Shown: positions 1 to 10,274, numbered from the stretch's first letter. The stretch: DNA of 64,000 bases from Asticcacaulis sp. AC466 (GCF_000495815.1 NZ_AWGE01000020.1:1-64000), one strand, 5' to 3'. Numbers and translations: made by a program. The notes: generated by a model from the sequence alone, not told the origin.

Positions 1-426
1 ACAAAGAACATTTTGATCGTAGAAGACAGCAGCACCCAGGCACACGCGATTGGCGCGATGTTTCAAAAGCTTGGCGCACACGCCGAGAGTGTTGCCTCCC
101 ACGCGGAAGCCTATGAAAAACTAAGGACCTCCGTCTTCGATCTGCTTCTTCTGGATATTTTTCTGGAGGAGGATAATTCTTTGGATCACCTGCACGAGTA
201 TAAGGCGATGCAGCCGGATCTCAATATTGCTGTCATGACCGCAGGGGACTATTCAGATAATGGCAGCATTAGCGATGCCATTAATCGTGCCCGCAGGGCT
301 CATGTCGATTACATACTCGCCAAACCCTTCAAGCTGATTGATCTGGAACATCTTTGCAAGGAGTTGGCCAGCAAGCAGATGAACGCCATGATCAGCATTG
401 AAGCCGATACCGTCTTTATCCGATAG
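1..426 (+). CDS. Receiver-only response regulator (5' end outside window)
   Basis: Open from base 1 in frame 1, so the start codon lies just before the window; the codons before the internal TTG at 13 read T-K-N-I, a typical receiver beginning. About 141 residues are visible and form one CheY-like receiver: the acidic pocket ED after LIV, the phospho-acceptor Asp in LLLLDIF, the conserved Thr in MTAG and the Lys in AKPF. No output domain follows, so it probably acts by protein contact or as a phosphate shuttle. It converges on the two unknown paralogues at 566-2835 and lies near chemoreceptors and c-di-GMP enzymes, which fits chemotaxis or c-di-GMP signalling. The partner kinase is not in view. 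Confidence 0.85.
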   Translation, partial: TKNILIVEDSSTQAHAIGAMFQKLGAHAESVASHAEAYEKLRTSVFDLLLLDIFLEEDNSLDHLHEYKAMQPDLNIAVMTAGDYSDNGSISDAINRARRAHVDYILAKPFKLIDLEHLCKELASKQMNAMISIEADTVFIR

Positions 427-565
427 GCTGCTCAAGCCGACTATAGATGTTCAGGTCGCCGTCGAACGCCTCTATCGGGGTGGTACTGCGATATGCGTCA
501 CTATATGAAGAAAACGCTTTTTTGACGCTGGGCCATCAGGCAAAGCTGGCTGGCCCTGTCAGCGT

Positions 566-1690
566 CTATTTGTCGACGAATACGCAGGCAAGACTCTCTT
601 CGAAATCGATCAGCAATTCCGCGAACTCAAGCAAAGAGAGGCGGTGCGTGCGGCTCGATCCCATGCGGTAGGACCAAAACGACGCGATGTGGCTTAGGAC
701 GCCGACGTTTTCGCCCAATTCGAAAAACATGGCCGGACCATTAATCAAAAAGGTTCGGAACGGTGTTGGGTTCAGGTCCTTCGTCAGCGCCGCAAAAGCG
801 GAATCGTAGTTTTCCAGAATCTTGCCGACGCTGGTCAGTGTCGCCATGATATCTTTGGCAATGCGGGGCCGCGCTGTCGTGATATATTCCTTCAGGTCGG
901 CGTCGGTAAACCCTCGGGGTTGATATTTGGCCAGCCCCTCGATCACCCGCCCCAATTCTTCCCGTAAGGCAATATATCGCCATTTGAAGTATAGAAATCC
1001 GCGCCAGGAGAACAGCCCTTCTGAGAATTCATTTGAATTAAGTCTCAGAGTGGCGCGCAAGGGATCAAGCTCGCTGTCCACGTTGTCCGACAGGATCTTG
1101 CTGGCAAACTGCATGGAGGCGGTACTCTGCGAGTCGCCGAATGCGATCCGCACAAGTTTGTCGATCTCGTCGTTGGCGAACGACATCATCGACGCAATGT
1201 CGCTTTTCGATATGACGAAATAGCAGCCGGCCGGATGGACGCCCTGTCGGGCGAGACACTCTTTGAGTATGAAGGGGTCAAGGGAGGGGAGGGCGTCGAT
1301 CATCTTCAGAATGCGCAAATCACTCTGAATGTCCATCGCGCTTCCGCCACAAACCTCCCTTAGAATACGTTCGAAGCCGACCTGGTCGACAAACAACGCG
1401 CCTCCGCCCAATCTCAGATCGGTTGAATCAAAGGGCAGAATGACTTTTGTTGCGGTACGGCGATCCCGCGTGAAGGCTTCCAGTTCATTGGGCCTCAAGG
1501 TGTGTTTGACCAGTATCGCCTTATTTAGGGTCGGATGCTGAAAAAACGGATTTCTTTTGTATTCGGGCTCTTCGTTGGCGTGATGATGAACATAGGCGAG
1601 ATTCAGTATGCGGGACGTGGACGCGGTCTCGGCGATATTGGCGAGGTTGCGGAATTCGCGCGTATTGCCTTTGGGCCGGTGACCGCTCAT
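566..1690 (-). CDS. Unknown-family protein, paralogue B of a tandem pair
   Basis: A 374-residue protein of a family I do not recognise. It has no signal peptide or clear membrane span. It aligns along its whole length with the gene just upstream (1687-2835), roughly half identical by eye. Shared blocks are ETASTSR-LNL near the N-terminus, RRTATK-ILPFD followed by L-LGG, a middle LARxGxxPAxCY block, FSWRGFLYFKWR in the centre and HIASFW-YRMG near the C-terminus. The ATG overlaps the upstream stop as ATGA, so the two are translationally coupled and probably act together. The neighbours are a receiver protein, an EAL enzyme and chemoreceptors, which hints at a signalling role, but no catalytic motif is evident. 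Confidence 0.8.
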   Translation of the reverse strand: MSGHRPKGNTREFRNLANIAETASTSRILNLAYVHHHANEEPEYKRNPFFQHPTLNKAILVKHTLRPNELEAFTRDRRTATKVILPFDSTDLRLGGGALFVDQVGFERILREVCGGSAMDIQSDLRILKMIDALPSLDPFILKECLARQGVHPAGCYFVISKSDIASMMSFANDEIDKLVRIAFGDSQSTASMQFASKILSDNVDSELDPLRATLRLNSNEFSEGLFSWRGFLYFKWRYIALREELGRVIEGLAKYQPRGFTDADLKEYITTARPRIAKDIMATLTSVGKILENYDSAFAALTKDLNPTPFRTFLINGPAMFFELGENVGVLSHIASFWSYRMGSSRTHRLSLLEFAELLIDFEESLACVFVDK

Positions 1691-2835
1691 GTGTCGCCAT
1701 CCAGGCTTGAGAGACTGTCCTCGAAGTCCATGAGGATATCGGCATAGTCTTCGACATGAAGGCGCGACTTTAGATCCGTCTGGCCCATGCGATACTGCCA
1801 GAACGATGCGATGTGGCCTAGGATGGCGATACTTTCGCCCAGGGCATAAAAGAGTTTGGGCCCATCCAGCAGAAAGGTCCTGAAACGTGACGGGTCGGCG
1901 CGATCGACCAGTCCGGCATAGGCCTGGTCATAGACGGCGAGGCTGCGGCCCACGTGGATCATGGTCTGGCCTATACTCCGCCCCAAGCGCGGTCGGGCTT
2001 CCTCCAGATAGGCTTTTACCGCGTCATCAGGCTTGCCCGCCGGTTGGTAGGTTGACAGGCCAGAAATCACGGTGCGCATCTCCTCCTGGAGCTCAAAGAA
2101 CCGCCATTTGAAATACAGGAAGCCGCGCCACGAAAAAATGCCTTCGGAAAATTCGGCATCCGACAAACGCAGGGTGTGCTTTAGGGGCATCAGTTCCTGG
2201 TCAAGCTCGTTCGACAAAATCTTGGTGGCGAGTTTTAGGGAGGCCCCATTGATAGTGGAGCCGAATGCGCGTTTTACCAGCCTCTCGATTTCCGCATTGG
2301 CGAAGCCGATCATGCGCTGGATATCGGCAGGTGAAATCTTGAGGTAGCAATGGGCCGGCTTAAAACCGTTGCGCGCCAGCAGTTCCCTGACCAGGAAGGG
2401 ATCGAGGGCGGGAATTGAGTCGAGCAGACCCAAAATTTGCACATCCGGATTCACCGCCACATCCGAATTCGAGGCGAGTTGCGATTTGCAGAAGGAGTCA
2501 AAGCCGCGTTGACCGACAAAAACCGATGCGCCCCCGAGTTTGAGATCGGTCGGATCAAATGGCAGAATGATTTTCGTCGCGGTGCGGCGTGGCCTCGGAA
2601 AAATCTCCAATTCGTTCGTGCGCAAGGTGTGTTTTATCAAGATCGCTTTGTTAAGCCGCGAGTCCCTAAAAAACGGCCGTCTTGCGTAGTCGGACTCATT
2701 TGCGGCGGCGAGGTGTATCTGGGACAGATTTAGAACGCGACTGGTTGAGGCAGTCTCTCCAAGGTTGACAAGACTGCGCAAGTCGCGCCCCAGCTTTCTG
2801 GGAGCTGCACTGGTCGCTGCTCTTGACCTGCTCAT
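1687..2835 (-). CDS. Unknown-family protein, paralogue A of a tandem pair
   Basis: A 382-residue soluble protein and close paralogue of the downstream gene, with the same ordered blocks (ETASTSR, RRTATK-ILPFD, FSWRGFLYFKWR, HIASFWQYRMG). The N-terminus is short, basic and Ser/Arg/Ala-rich. It starts at an ATG with no strong ribosome binding site; the EAL gene ends 161 bases upstream on the same strand, so a shared transcript is possible. The density of conserved aromatic and charged residues, and retention of both copies, argue that this is a real protein family under selection. I know no function for it. Scaffold or response-regulator target roles are guesses from context only. Confidence 0.8.
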   Translation of the reverse strand: MSRSRAATSAAPRKLGRDLRSLVNLGETASTSRVLNLSQIHLAAANESDYARRPFFRDSRLNKAILIKHTLRTNELEIFPRPRRTATKIILPFDPTDLKLGGASVFVGQRGFDSFCKSQLASNSDVAVNPDVQILGLLDSIPALDPFLVRELLARNGFKPAHCYLKISPADIQRMIGFANAEIERLVKRAFGSTINGASLKLATKILSNELDQELMPLKHTLRLSDAEFSEGIFSWRGFLYFKWRFFELQEEMRTVISGLSTYQPAGKPDDAVKAYLEEARPRLGRSIGQTMIHVGRSLAVYDQAYAGLVDRADPSRFRTFLLDGPKLFYALGESIAILGHIASFWQYRMGQTDLKSRLHVEDYADILMDFEDSLSSLDGDT

Positions 2836-2996
2836 GGGTAGTCTCTCTTATATGAAGGTGCAGCGAAGCTGCGGGACAATGCCGCGCGCTGGCCACCTGG
2901 TTTCACAGCAATTAACGCTTACACGTACTATTGGGGCCGAACGCGCCCGTCGGAAAAGGCCTGTCCGAAAAGGCCGTCAGTAAAACTGTACCGCAG

Positions 2997-4646
2997 TCAT
3001 CCCCACGTCTCTTTGTATCCCTGGCGCCTGGCCGGCGGAGCCATGGCCCGTGGGGGAATGACTTTCAGCGGCTTGCCCAGAAGATAGCCTTGCCCGTACC
3101 TGAGTCCCATCGACTTGGCCAATTGCAAGATCTCTTCCGTTTCGATCATCTCGCCTATTATGCTGGCGCCGAGGTCATCGCATAGGACCTTGATTGAGTG
3201 TATAAGGGCGCGCTGCCGCTCATTTCTGACGGCGGCTTGAAGGAAGTTGCCGTCGATTTTGACGTAGTCGACCTCGAGGGCGCGCAAATAGTTATAGCCG
3301 GCAGCTCCAGCGCCGAAATCATCGAGGCACAGGTTGAAGCCGCGGCGCCTTACGCCGCCAAGAAACGTAGCTGCCGTGTCCAGATCGGTAATCTGACTGG
3401 ATTCGGTTATTTCGAACAGCAGCCGTTCGCTCAGCGCTCGCTCGCTTGCCAGCCGACTCATCAAGGCGTGCCTGAAGCCGTCGTTTTCGATCGATGCACC
3501 GGAGATATTTACCGCAAGGGATATGTCTGAGCGTCCCTCAAGAACCCTTATTGCCTGATCGATTGTGGCGAGATCGAGCTCCTGGACCAGGCCGATTTCT
3601 TCGCTGAACCGCACCGTCTCGTAAGCGGATTGGCCGTTGTCAAACCGTACCAGAGCTTCGAAGTGATGTACGGTGCGCGTTTGCAGGTCCTCGACCGGCT
3701 GGAAATGCAGTTCAAATTGGCGTTGCGTAATCAGGTCCCGGGTGTGACTGTACCGGCCGACCGTGGCTTCGAGGGCAGCGGACAGACCCGATTGAAATCT
3801 TTTGAGGTCGGCCTCATTACCGGTCGCAAAACTCTGCAGGGCGTAGGAAATGGCCTTGAACGCGCTTTCCGGCGTCAGGTCGCCGGCATCGATCTGGATA
3901 TTCACAACGCGCGAGGTGACATTCTTTTTTGTGCCGGCCATTTTCAGGGCATCTGAGACACTGACATCCAGCCGCTGTTGAACGTCATCCGCTCGGGTCG
4001 TGCCGGACGTTACGACGGCAAACTGATCAGGGCCAAGTTGACCCGCCAGATTGCCGCTCAGCGCATTGGCGCGCAAAACGGCGCCGACTTCGGCCAACAC
4101 CTGCGCCGATTTGGTTGCGGGCAGGCCTTCCAGGGCATTTGCCAGCCCCGGGAGGTCGATAAGCTGCATGGCCTTCGGAGAGGCGGCCTCATCGGCCGCT
4201 TGACCGACGACAACGGAAGCCAGGTCGCGAAATTCCTCAAGGGAGAGCAGGCTCGTGACGGGATCGATTTGAGGCACCAGCCGAGCGAGCAGGGCCGACA
4301 ATAAGGTCAGAGTGATAAATAGGGTTTGCCCGTCGGGAAAATGACAGGCGCCGATATTCACCCGAATAGCGCTGCCGTTGGCCTGACGCAACCTGACGAC
4401 GACAGGTTCGATGCGCCCTGACTCCCAGGCCTTGGCCAGCAAGCGGGCCACAAGGGGGCGGTCTTGCTCTACGAATAGATCCACGAAGGGTTCGCCTGCG
4501 CTCTCCCCCTGTAGCAGGGTCTGTGTGGCGCCAAAGGTCGACAGGGTTCTGGAGTCGCGGTCAACCTCTACCAATATATCCGCCGCAGCCATTGCGAAGG
4601 CCAGAAACCGGTCACGTTGTGCTTTAAGCTTCAACAGGTCTGACAT
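2997..4646 (-). CDS. EAL-domain c-di-GMP phosphodiesterase with degenerate GGDEF
   Basis: From the ATG at 4646 this gives about 549 residues; a TTG at 4703 in the same frame is possible but a TATAAT hexamer sits just before it. The first ~130 residues look PAS-like, then a GGDEF-like domain whose signature reads LGPDQF, so cyclase activity is unlikely. The C-terminal ~250 residues are an EAL domain with an intact catalytic set: EAL in HFEALVRF, the Asn in NISG, the Glu in FEITES, the paired Asp in LDDFGAG, the Lys in VKIDG and the Glu of GEMIET. I therefore expect hydrolysis of c-di-GMP to pGpG, with the degenerate domain perhaps binding GTP as a regulator. No membrane segment is evident. Confidence 0.88.
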   Translation of the reverse strand: MSDLLKLKAQRDRFLAFAMAAADILVEVDRDSRTLSTFGATQTLLQGESAGEPFVDLFVEQDRPLVARLLAKAWESGRIEPVVVRLRQANGSAIRVNIGACHFPDGQTLFITLTLLSALLARLVPQIDPVTSLLSLEEFRDLASVVVGQAADEAASPKAMQLIDLPGLANALEGLPATKSAQVLAEVGAVLRANALSGNLAGQLGPDQFAVVTSGTTRADDVQQRLDVSVSDALKMAGTKKNVTSRVVNIQIDAGDLTPESAFKAISYALQSFATGNEADLKRFQSGLSAALEATVGRYSHTRDLITQRQFELHFQPVEDLQTRTVHHFEALVRFDNGQSAYETVRFSEEIGLVQELDLATIDQAIRVLEGRSDISLAVNISGASIENDGFRHALMSRLASERALSERLLFEITESSQITDLDTAATFLGGVRRRGFNLCLDDFGAGAAGYNYLRALEVDYVKIDGNFLQAAVRNERQRALIHSIKVLCDDLGASIIGEMIETEEILQLAKSMGLRYGQGYLLGKPLKVIPPRAMAPPARRQGYKETWG

Positions 4647-4830
4647 ACGGAGGTAGAGGTCCTGATAACGACGAAACGGCGGCCAAATGCCACCGTTCCT
4701 CAAAAATCGTATTATATAGTTAAATGGGGGTAAATTTTTCTGCCGTTATGCGAGCACTTCCCTATTTTTGAAGGAAGTGGGGGGCAGGTTTACGGTAATC
4801 ACGCGCTGCGATTTAGACAGCTGACGCCGC

Positions 4831-6303
4831 CTATCCCAATGCGCGAGCCGACTCGCTCACGCTTCTGGTGGATTGATCGACTTGTGCAGCAGCGCTCGCA
4901 ATGGTCGTGGCGTTATTTGTGATGGTTTCCACGCTGTCGGCTGCCAGCTGCATATTGGAGGCGATGTCGCGCACCACAGCCGACTGTTCGGTCATGGCGC
5001 CGGCGATCCCGGTTGAAATATTGTTGATCTGGCCAATGACGTCCGTGATCTGACTTATCGCATCTACCGCGTTCTGTGTGGAATTTTGGACGCCTGCGAT
5101 CTGGCTGCGAATTTCGTCGGTCGCCTTTGAGGTCTGGGAAGCAAGAGTCTTGACTTCGGACGCGACGACCGCAAATCCCTTACCGGCCTCGCCGGCCCGG
5201 GCGGCTTCTATGGTGGCATTGAGGGCCAGGAGATTTGTTTGCGAAGCGATATGGTTGATGAGGACCACAAACTCCCCGATATTTTGCGTTGCTTCAAACA
5301 GGCCTGACACGATCTCGGTCGTGTCCGTAGCCTTCTGCACCGCCGCCTGCGATACCTGGAGTGCCAGGTGGACTTGTTGGTTAATCTCGGAAACCGAGGC
5401 CACGAGTTCCTCCGCCCCGGCGGCGACGACCTGTACGTTTGACGAGGTCTGTGTGGAGGCTGTAGCTGTTCCCGACGCGAGCTTGGCGACATCGGTAATG
5501 GCGACCGTTATTTCACCCAGATCCCGACTGATGCCCACCTGGATTTTTTCGCGGCGCATGCGCTCGTGAACCTGCGGGGTAATATCGGTGGCGAATTTAA
5601 CGACTTTGAACGGAACGCCCTTGGCGTCAAATATGGGGTTGTACGAGGCCTGAATCCAGACCTCCCTACCGTTCTTGCCAATGCGCAGATACTCCGCAGC
5701 CTGGAACTCTCCGCGCCTCAAAGCATCCCAAAATTGCTTGTATTCGGCGCTGTCGCGATAGGCAGCGTCAACGAACATTGAATGGGGTCGGCCCTTGATC
5801 TCCGATAGATCGTATCCCAAGGCTGTGAGAAAGTTCTGGTTCGCGTCCAAAACGACCCCGTTTAAATCGAAATGGATGACCGCCTGCGCCTTGTTTATGG
5901 CAGCAATCTGGCCTTCGAATTCGGCCGTCTTCAGCTTTTGTGTTGTCACATCGGTGGCAATCTTGACGACCTTGAACGGTTTGCCGTGCCTGTCGAGAAC
6001 CGGATTGTAGGAGGCCTGGATCCAGACTTCTTTTCCATTCTTGCCGATGCGCAAATATTCAGCCGTGTCGAACGTGCCTTGGTTCAATCTACGCCAGAAC
6101 TGCTTGTAGTCTTCCGTCTGGGCATAGGCGCTGGAAACGAACAGGCTATGATGTTTGCCTTTGATTTCATCAAGCCTGTACCCCATGGCCGTCAGGAAAT
6201 TGTCGTTGGCCGTCAGGATGGTGCCGTCCATGGCAAACTCGATCAGCGCCTGCGACTTAGAAAAGGCCGACAATGTCGCCTCGGCCTGCGAATTCTTAAA
6301 CAT
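4831..6303 (-). CDS. Soluble PAS-PAS methyl-accepting chemotaxis protein
   Basis: A cytoplasmic chemoreceptor of about 490 residues. The chosen ATG at 6303 has GAGG eight bases upstream; a TTG two codons earlier is less likely. Two nearly identical PAS domains (about residues 12-125 and 135-247) each contain an [20 protein letters not shown] block, showing an internal duplication. A signalling domain follows, with the conserved hairpin tip around [21 protein letters not shown]. There is no transmembrane segment, signal peptide or HAMP domain, so it should sense an internal cue (redox, oxygen or a small ligand) and signal to CheA/CheW, which are not in the window. PAS-PAS receptors of the BdlA/Aer2 type are the closest known architecture. 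It is divergent from the membrane chemoreceptor at 6724. Confidence 0.93.
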   Translation of the reverse strand: MFKNSQAEATLSAFSKSQALIEFAMDGTILTANDNFLTAMGYRLDEIKGKHHSLFVSSAYAQTEDYKQFWRRLNQGTFDTAEYLRIGKNGKEVWIQASYNPVLDRHGKPFKVVKIATDVTTQKLKTAEFEGQIAAINKAQAVIHFDLNGVVLDANQNFLTALGYDLSEIKGRPHSMFVDAAYRDSAEYKQFWDALRRGEFQAAEYLRIGKNGREVWIQASYNPIFDAKGVPFKVVKFATDITPQVHERMRREKIQVGISRDLGEITVAITDVAKLASGTATASTQTSSNVQVVAAGAEELVASVSEINQQVHLALQVSQAAVQKATDTTEIVSGLFEATQNIGEFVVLINHIASQTNLLALNATIEAARAGEAGKGFAVVASEVKTLASQTSKATDEIRSQIAGVQNSTQNAVDAISQITDVIGQINNISTGIAGAMTEQSAVVRDIASNMQLAADSVETITNNATTIASAAAQVDQSTRSVSESARALG

Positions 6304-6723
6304 GCTCAATACCTCAAACTCATTAGCCGGCTAACAATGTTATGGAAAAGCTAACAATTCATTTCTTTTGAAAACGTAGTGAAGACGAGATCTGTTTTTC
6401 TTAGTTGACACTGGTTTTCACGGATAAATTCCAATTGTATTGAATTGATACATATCGATATGTTTAAAGTATTTAATGGTATTATATTAAATTCGCGGTT
6501 GAATTCTTTCTTGAAAGATATAATATAAATTCCATACATATATACTTGTATCATATTTTAACGTATCTGATATTTCGTAACATGTCGCAAATTGCGTCAA
6601 TCCGGCATTTTTGTAAGTATTTTGGCCATTTTTATTATGGCTGAATAGGTTTCCCTTAAGGCCATATTAATTTTGTGGGATTGATGGTTCCTCCACGCCA
6701 TTGCCAGGCGGCTGGAGGAGCAA
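6304..6723. promoter_or_regulatory. AT-rich divergent intergenic region with a 14-bp palindrome
   Basis: These 420 bases between two divergent chemoreceptor genes are far richer in A and T than the flanking genes and must hold both promoters. A perfect 14-bp palindrome, ACATATCGATATGT, lies at 6450-6463, a candidate operator or bent-DNA protein site. Only tiny ORFs are present. The right edge carries the ribosome site GGAGGAG before 6724. Confidence 0.5.
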
Positions 6724-8910
6724 ATGAATATTCACTCTGTTAAAACCAAGATCGTGGCCTTGTCGGCGCTGTGCCTGTTAACGGCGACGGGGGCATTGGT
6801 CGGCTATGGTGTCTTTTCGTCAGGGAAAACGACACATTTTGTAAATGAAAACGTCCAGGGATTGCTGGACCGCAGCAGTAGCGAGTCCCTTACCCGGCTG
6901 GCCTCTGCTCAGGCGGGAATGGTCAGAACGGAAGTCGACACAGCCTTCTCCTCGGCTCGAAATATGGCGCGCAGTCTTGAGGTTGTCGCGGGTCCCGACG
7001 GTGCCCCAAAAGGCGAGAGGCGTCGCCAACTGAATGACATTCTGGTCGGCGTCCTAAAGGACAACCCGCGCTTTAACGGGACCTATAGTGCGTGGATGCC
7101 AAACGCGATCGACGGTGCAGATGCCGCATATGTTAATCGAAAAGATGTGGGTTCGGACGCAACGGGGCGGGCTTTGCCGTATTGGACCCGAAACGGCCAA
7201 GGTCTGGTCGCCATCCAGCCCTTGGTGGAATATGACAGTCACGACCTCCACTCTAATGGATTGGTGAAGGGCGGGTGGTTTATCGGGCCGCAAACGACCG
7301 GACATGAAAGCATCCTCGCGCCCCTGCCTTACATCGTGCAAGGCCGTAACGTCTTCTTGGCAACCATGTCGGTCCCCATCACGATCGGGGGCCAATTTAA
7401 GGGTGTGGCCGGCGCCGATTTTGACCTGTCTTTCGTTCAGGCCTTGGCCTTGGATGTCAAGAAGTCGATCTACGACGGCAAGGGCAATGTTACGATTGTT
7501 ACATCAGATGGTCTTGTCGTAGCGTCCAGCGCTTTTCCGGATGCGATAGGTAAGTCCATTCAAAGCTATGATCCCCTGGCCTGGAACGCCATAGATGGCA
7601 TAAAGGCTGGCAAATCCACCGTGAACTATGACAAACAGCACGACGATATGCGGGTCTATGCCCCGGTGCAGCTGGGGCGCAGCGGGCAATATTGGTCCGT
7701 CATTATTTCGGTTCCGCGCACCGTCGTCATGGCGGATGCCGACAGGCTGTCGAATTCGCTCAAAAAACGTGGTGGCAGCGATGTGATGTGGGAGCTGATT
7801 TGCGCGGCCGTTGTCGCGGTGCTGGGTGTGATCGTTATTGCTATTATGGCAAATAACGTCGCAAACCCCATCGCGCGCCTGACGGAAGCGCTTGGACGGC
7901 TGGCAATGGGTGAAAAGCTGCGTGAAATCGTAGGCGCCGAGCGTCGTGACGAAATTGGCGACATTTCACGCGCGGTGGATCGTATTCGCGTCGTGACGGA
8001 AGAGGAAGCCCTGCAGAAAGCCGCGGGCGCCGAGGCTGAGCGTATAAAGCAAGATCAGGATCGGCGCGAGATCATGCTGAAGCTGGCGAATGACTTCGAG
8101 CGTTCCGTGGGTGGCATTGTGACCCTGGTGTCGAGCGCGGCCACCGAAATGCAGGCCTCGGCTCAACAGCTGTCCACAACCGCGCAACAGGCATCGGCTC
8201 AGTCGATCGCGGTTTCGGCGGCGGCGGAAGAGGCGGGGGCAAATGTCACCTCCGTGGCGTCCTCGGCTGAGGAGCTTGGCGCGTCGGTCAACGAAATCAG
8301 CCGCCAGGTCGAGACGTCGGCGACCATTTCATCTGAAGCCGTGCGAGAAGCGAGCGGCGCCGTCAAAATCGTGGAGGAATTGAACGAAGTGACGGCCAGT
8401 ATCGGCGGCGTGGTCGACCTGATCGCAGGGCTGGCCAGCCAGACAAACCTGCTGGCCCTAAACGCCACCATAGAGTCGGCGCGCGCGGGAGAGGCTGGAA
8501 AGGGCTTTGCCGTTGTCGCGTCCGAAGTCAAGGCTCTGGCCGGGCAGACAGCGAGTGCGACAACCGAGATATCGGCCAAGATAGCGCATATCCAGGAAGC
8601 GACCGCCAAGGCCGCCTCGGCTATCGCCAATATTTCAGGCACGATCCAGAATATCAATCAGACCAACACGATAATCGCTTCGGCCGTCGAGCAACAGACG
8701 GCGGCAACGCAGGAAATCGTTCAAGCCGTCAACCAGGCGTCAATTGGCACGCAGGAAGTGACCTCCAACATTACCGGCGTTGCCTTGGCGGCGGAGCAGA
8801 CCGGCACCTCGGCCACCGAGGTATTGAATGCGTCGGCTGAACTGGCTCAGCAGGCGGAACGGCTGCATCATGAAATGGACAAGTTCCTCGCAACAGTGAG
8901 GGCGGCATAA
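6724..8910 (+). CDS. Membrane methyl-accepting chemotaxis protein (dCache-HAMP-MCP)
   Basis: A 728-residue transmembrane chemoreceptor starting at an ATG with GGAGGAG close upstream. In order: a first membrane span (about 9-31), a periplasmic ligand-binding region (about 35-350) of double-Cache type with motifs such as YSAWMPNA and LPYWTR, a second span (about 356-377), HAMP (about 380-432), and a long signalling domain whose tip contains [20 protein letters not shown]. It detects an external solute and controls CheA. The ligand cannot be read from sequence; Cache domains of this type often bind amino or organic acids. A receiver protein follows 271 bases downstream. Confidence 0.94.
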   Translation: MNIHSVKTKIVALSALCLLTATGALVGYGVFSSGKTTHFVNENVQGLLDRSSSESLTRLASAQAGMVRTEVDTAFSSARNMARSLEVVAGPDGAPKGERRRQLNDILVGVLKDNPRFNGTYSAWMPNAIDGADAAYVNRKDVGSDATGRALPYWTRNGQGLVAIQPLVEYDSHDLHSNGLVKGGWFIGPQTTGHESILAPLPYIVQGRNVFLATMSVPITIGGQFKGVAGADFDLSFVQALALDVKKSIYDGKGNVTIVTSDGLVVASSAFPDAIGKSIQSYDPLAWNAIDGIKAGKSTVNYDKQHDDMRVYAPVQLGRSGQYWSVIISVPRTVVMADADRLSNSLKKRGGSDVMWELICAAVVAVLGVIVIAIMANNVANPIARLTEALGRLAMGEKLREIVGAERRDEIGDISRAVDRIRVVTEEEALQKAAGAEAERIKQDQDRREIMLKLANDFERSVGGIVTLVSSAATEMQASAQQLSTTAQQASAQSIAVSAAAEEAGANVTSVASSAEELGASVNEISRQVETSATISSEAVREASGAVKIVEELNEVTASIGGVVDLIAGLASQTNLLALNATIESARAGEAGKGFAVVASEVKALAGQTASATTEISAKIAHIQEATAKAASAIANISGTIQNINQTNTIIASAVEQQTAATQEIVQAVNQASIGTQEVTSNITGVALAAEQTGTSATEVLNASAELAQQAERLHHEMDKFLATVRAA

Positions 8911-8919
8911 GGGTGAACC

Positions 8920-8939
8920 GCCGGCGCTCACGCGCCGGC
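8920..8939 (+). terminator. GC-rich hairpin after the chemoreceptor gene
   Basis: A 7-bp perfect stem, GCCGGCG/CGCCGGC, with a 6-base loop begins ten bases after the stop codon. No T-run follows, so it is only a weak candidate for an intrinsic terminator, or a 3' stabilising hairpin. The remainder up to 9181 shows no convincing gene. Confidence 0.35.
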
Positions 8940-9181
8940 ATTAGCCTCGGTTTGCGCGCCAAGGCGCGTCGGCCATCATCCGCGAAGGGGGCACGGAAAT
9001 GAACCCGCCTCGCCGTCTTAACCTTCCATGAAGAGTCAGGGTTCAGTCTGGGTAACGTGCAAGCGATTTGGAACCGCTGGACAACAGGCTTTGGTCGAGT
9101 ATTACGCTGTCTCGTCTATGTCCGCACCCTGGCCTGCCTGAGAGGACTACCAGTAGTTAGAAGCGTTCGGGGATTAAATTA

Positions 9182-9706
9182 ATGAAAAAGACTGAAACGG
9201 AAACGGCCGGTCCTGTAGATTTGTCGCTCCTGAATGTTCTGGTCGTGGATGACAGTCACAATATCAGGAAAATCGTCTCGGAAATCCTTCGAACCATGGG
9301 GGTGAGAAACGTCAAACAGTCTTCGAGCGGCATCGAGGCTTTTGAAATTCTGAAAACGTCTCCCATTGATTTGATGATCCTAGACCTGGTTATGGACCAA
9401 CTGGATGGTATAGAGACGGCGAAACTTTTGCGCCAGAGCTCCGATAGCCCCAACAGAACCCTGCCGATCATCATGATTACCGGGCACACGGTCCGCAGCA
9501 ATGTCACCAAGGCGCGCGATGCGGGCGTGAACGAAATCATCGCTAAGCCCTTTACAGCCCAAGTTCTTATGGACCATGTTCAGCGCGTCATGAGGAGCAA
9601 GCGGGAGTGGATTAGTATTCCGAGCTTTACCGGTCCTGACCGGCGACGCGGAACCCGGCCGGGCTATGCCGGACCGTTCCGAAGGTCGACAGATCAGACC
9701 GAATAG
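9182..9706 (+). CDS. CheY-like receiver protein with C-terminal tail
   Basis: A 174-residue single-receiver response regulator. Residues about 18-140 form the receiver: VVDDS with its acidic pair, the phospho-acceptor in LMILDLVMD, Thr in ITGHT and Lys in AKPF. A tail of about 35 residues rich in Arg, Gly and Pro follows (RRRGTRPGYAG) with no recognisable output domain; it may be a docking segment. Transcribed in the same direction as the chemoreceptor 271 bases upstream, it could be a CheY-type motor or kinase partner. It is a different subtype from the receiver at the window's left end. Confidence 0.88.
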   Translation: MKKTETETAGPVDLSLLNVLVVDDSHNIRKIVSEILRTMGVRNVKQSSSGIEAFEILKTSPIDLMILDLVMDQLDGIETAKLLRQSSDSPNRTLPIIMITGHTVRSNVTKARDAGVNEIIAKPFTAQVLMDHVQRVMRSKREWISIPSFTGPDRRRGTRPGYAGPFRRSTDQTE

Positions 9707-9759
9707 GGCGTTGCGTCGCAAAGATCACAACATGCTCTAATTAGGCCAGACAGGGGGGC

Positions 9760-10274
9760 GGTGTGCTCGCCGTCGCGTGAGCCTGTCTTGACGGGACATA
9801 CACAAACAGGCCGCTCGATCCGCGCAGGATGGCTGCCTGATCGCGAAGCACCGCGCCTTCCAGTTGCCCGACGGGCGGCTTCATAAGGCCGCGCATCGAT
9901 CTGCGCCAGAAACTGTACCTTGGTGACCATCTGCCCTTCGGTAAAGGCGACGGATCGCAGAATACCGCTGATTTGGGTGTGGACCACGACCGTTGCGGCA
10001 GGTGTGACGGTGCCCAGGGCGTTCAGATAGACGGGCAGATCGCCCTTAGCCGCAACATAATCGCCGACAGTGGGCTTGCCGCTGCGCGTAGATTTAGGCG
10101 AGGCCGTTGGTGCATTATGAGACGTAATGTAGTCTACGCCGCAATAGCGACCAGGAGGATGATCACCGGCTACAGCCAGGTGCCCAAAGTCGTTTTCCGA
10201 TCCAGACTCGGAAGGGTATGAGGCGTAGGGGTCGAATGAGACGCGTTGTCTTGTTGAAGGTCGTTATCGATCAC
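9760..10274 (-). pseudogene. Relic of an RND efflux membrane-fusion protein
   Basis: Reading the minus strand from a GTG at 10274 gives a typical MFP N-terminus ending TLGTWL, then an in-frame stop, then a hydrophobic stretch VIILLVAIAA and another stop. After a frameshift near 10095 the reading continues as GDLPVYLNALGTVTP, TQISGILRSVAFTEGQ and AQIDARPYEAA, the hallmark start of an MdtA/AcrA-type periplasmic adaptor. A further shift gives QLEGAVLRDQAAI joined directly to RGSSGLFVYV, which resembles the far C-terminal part of such proteins, so the middle (alpha-hairpin and barrel) has been deleted. Two stops, two frameshifts and an internal deletion make this a non-functional remnant. No RND pump gene is beside it. 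Confidence 0.82.
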
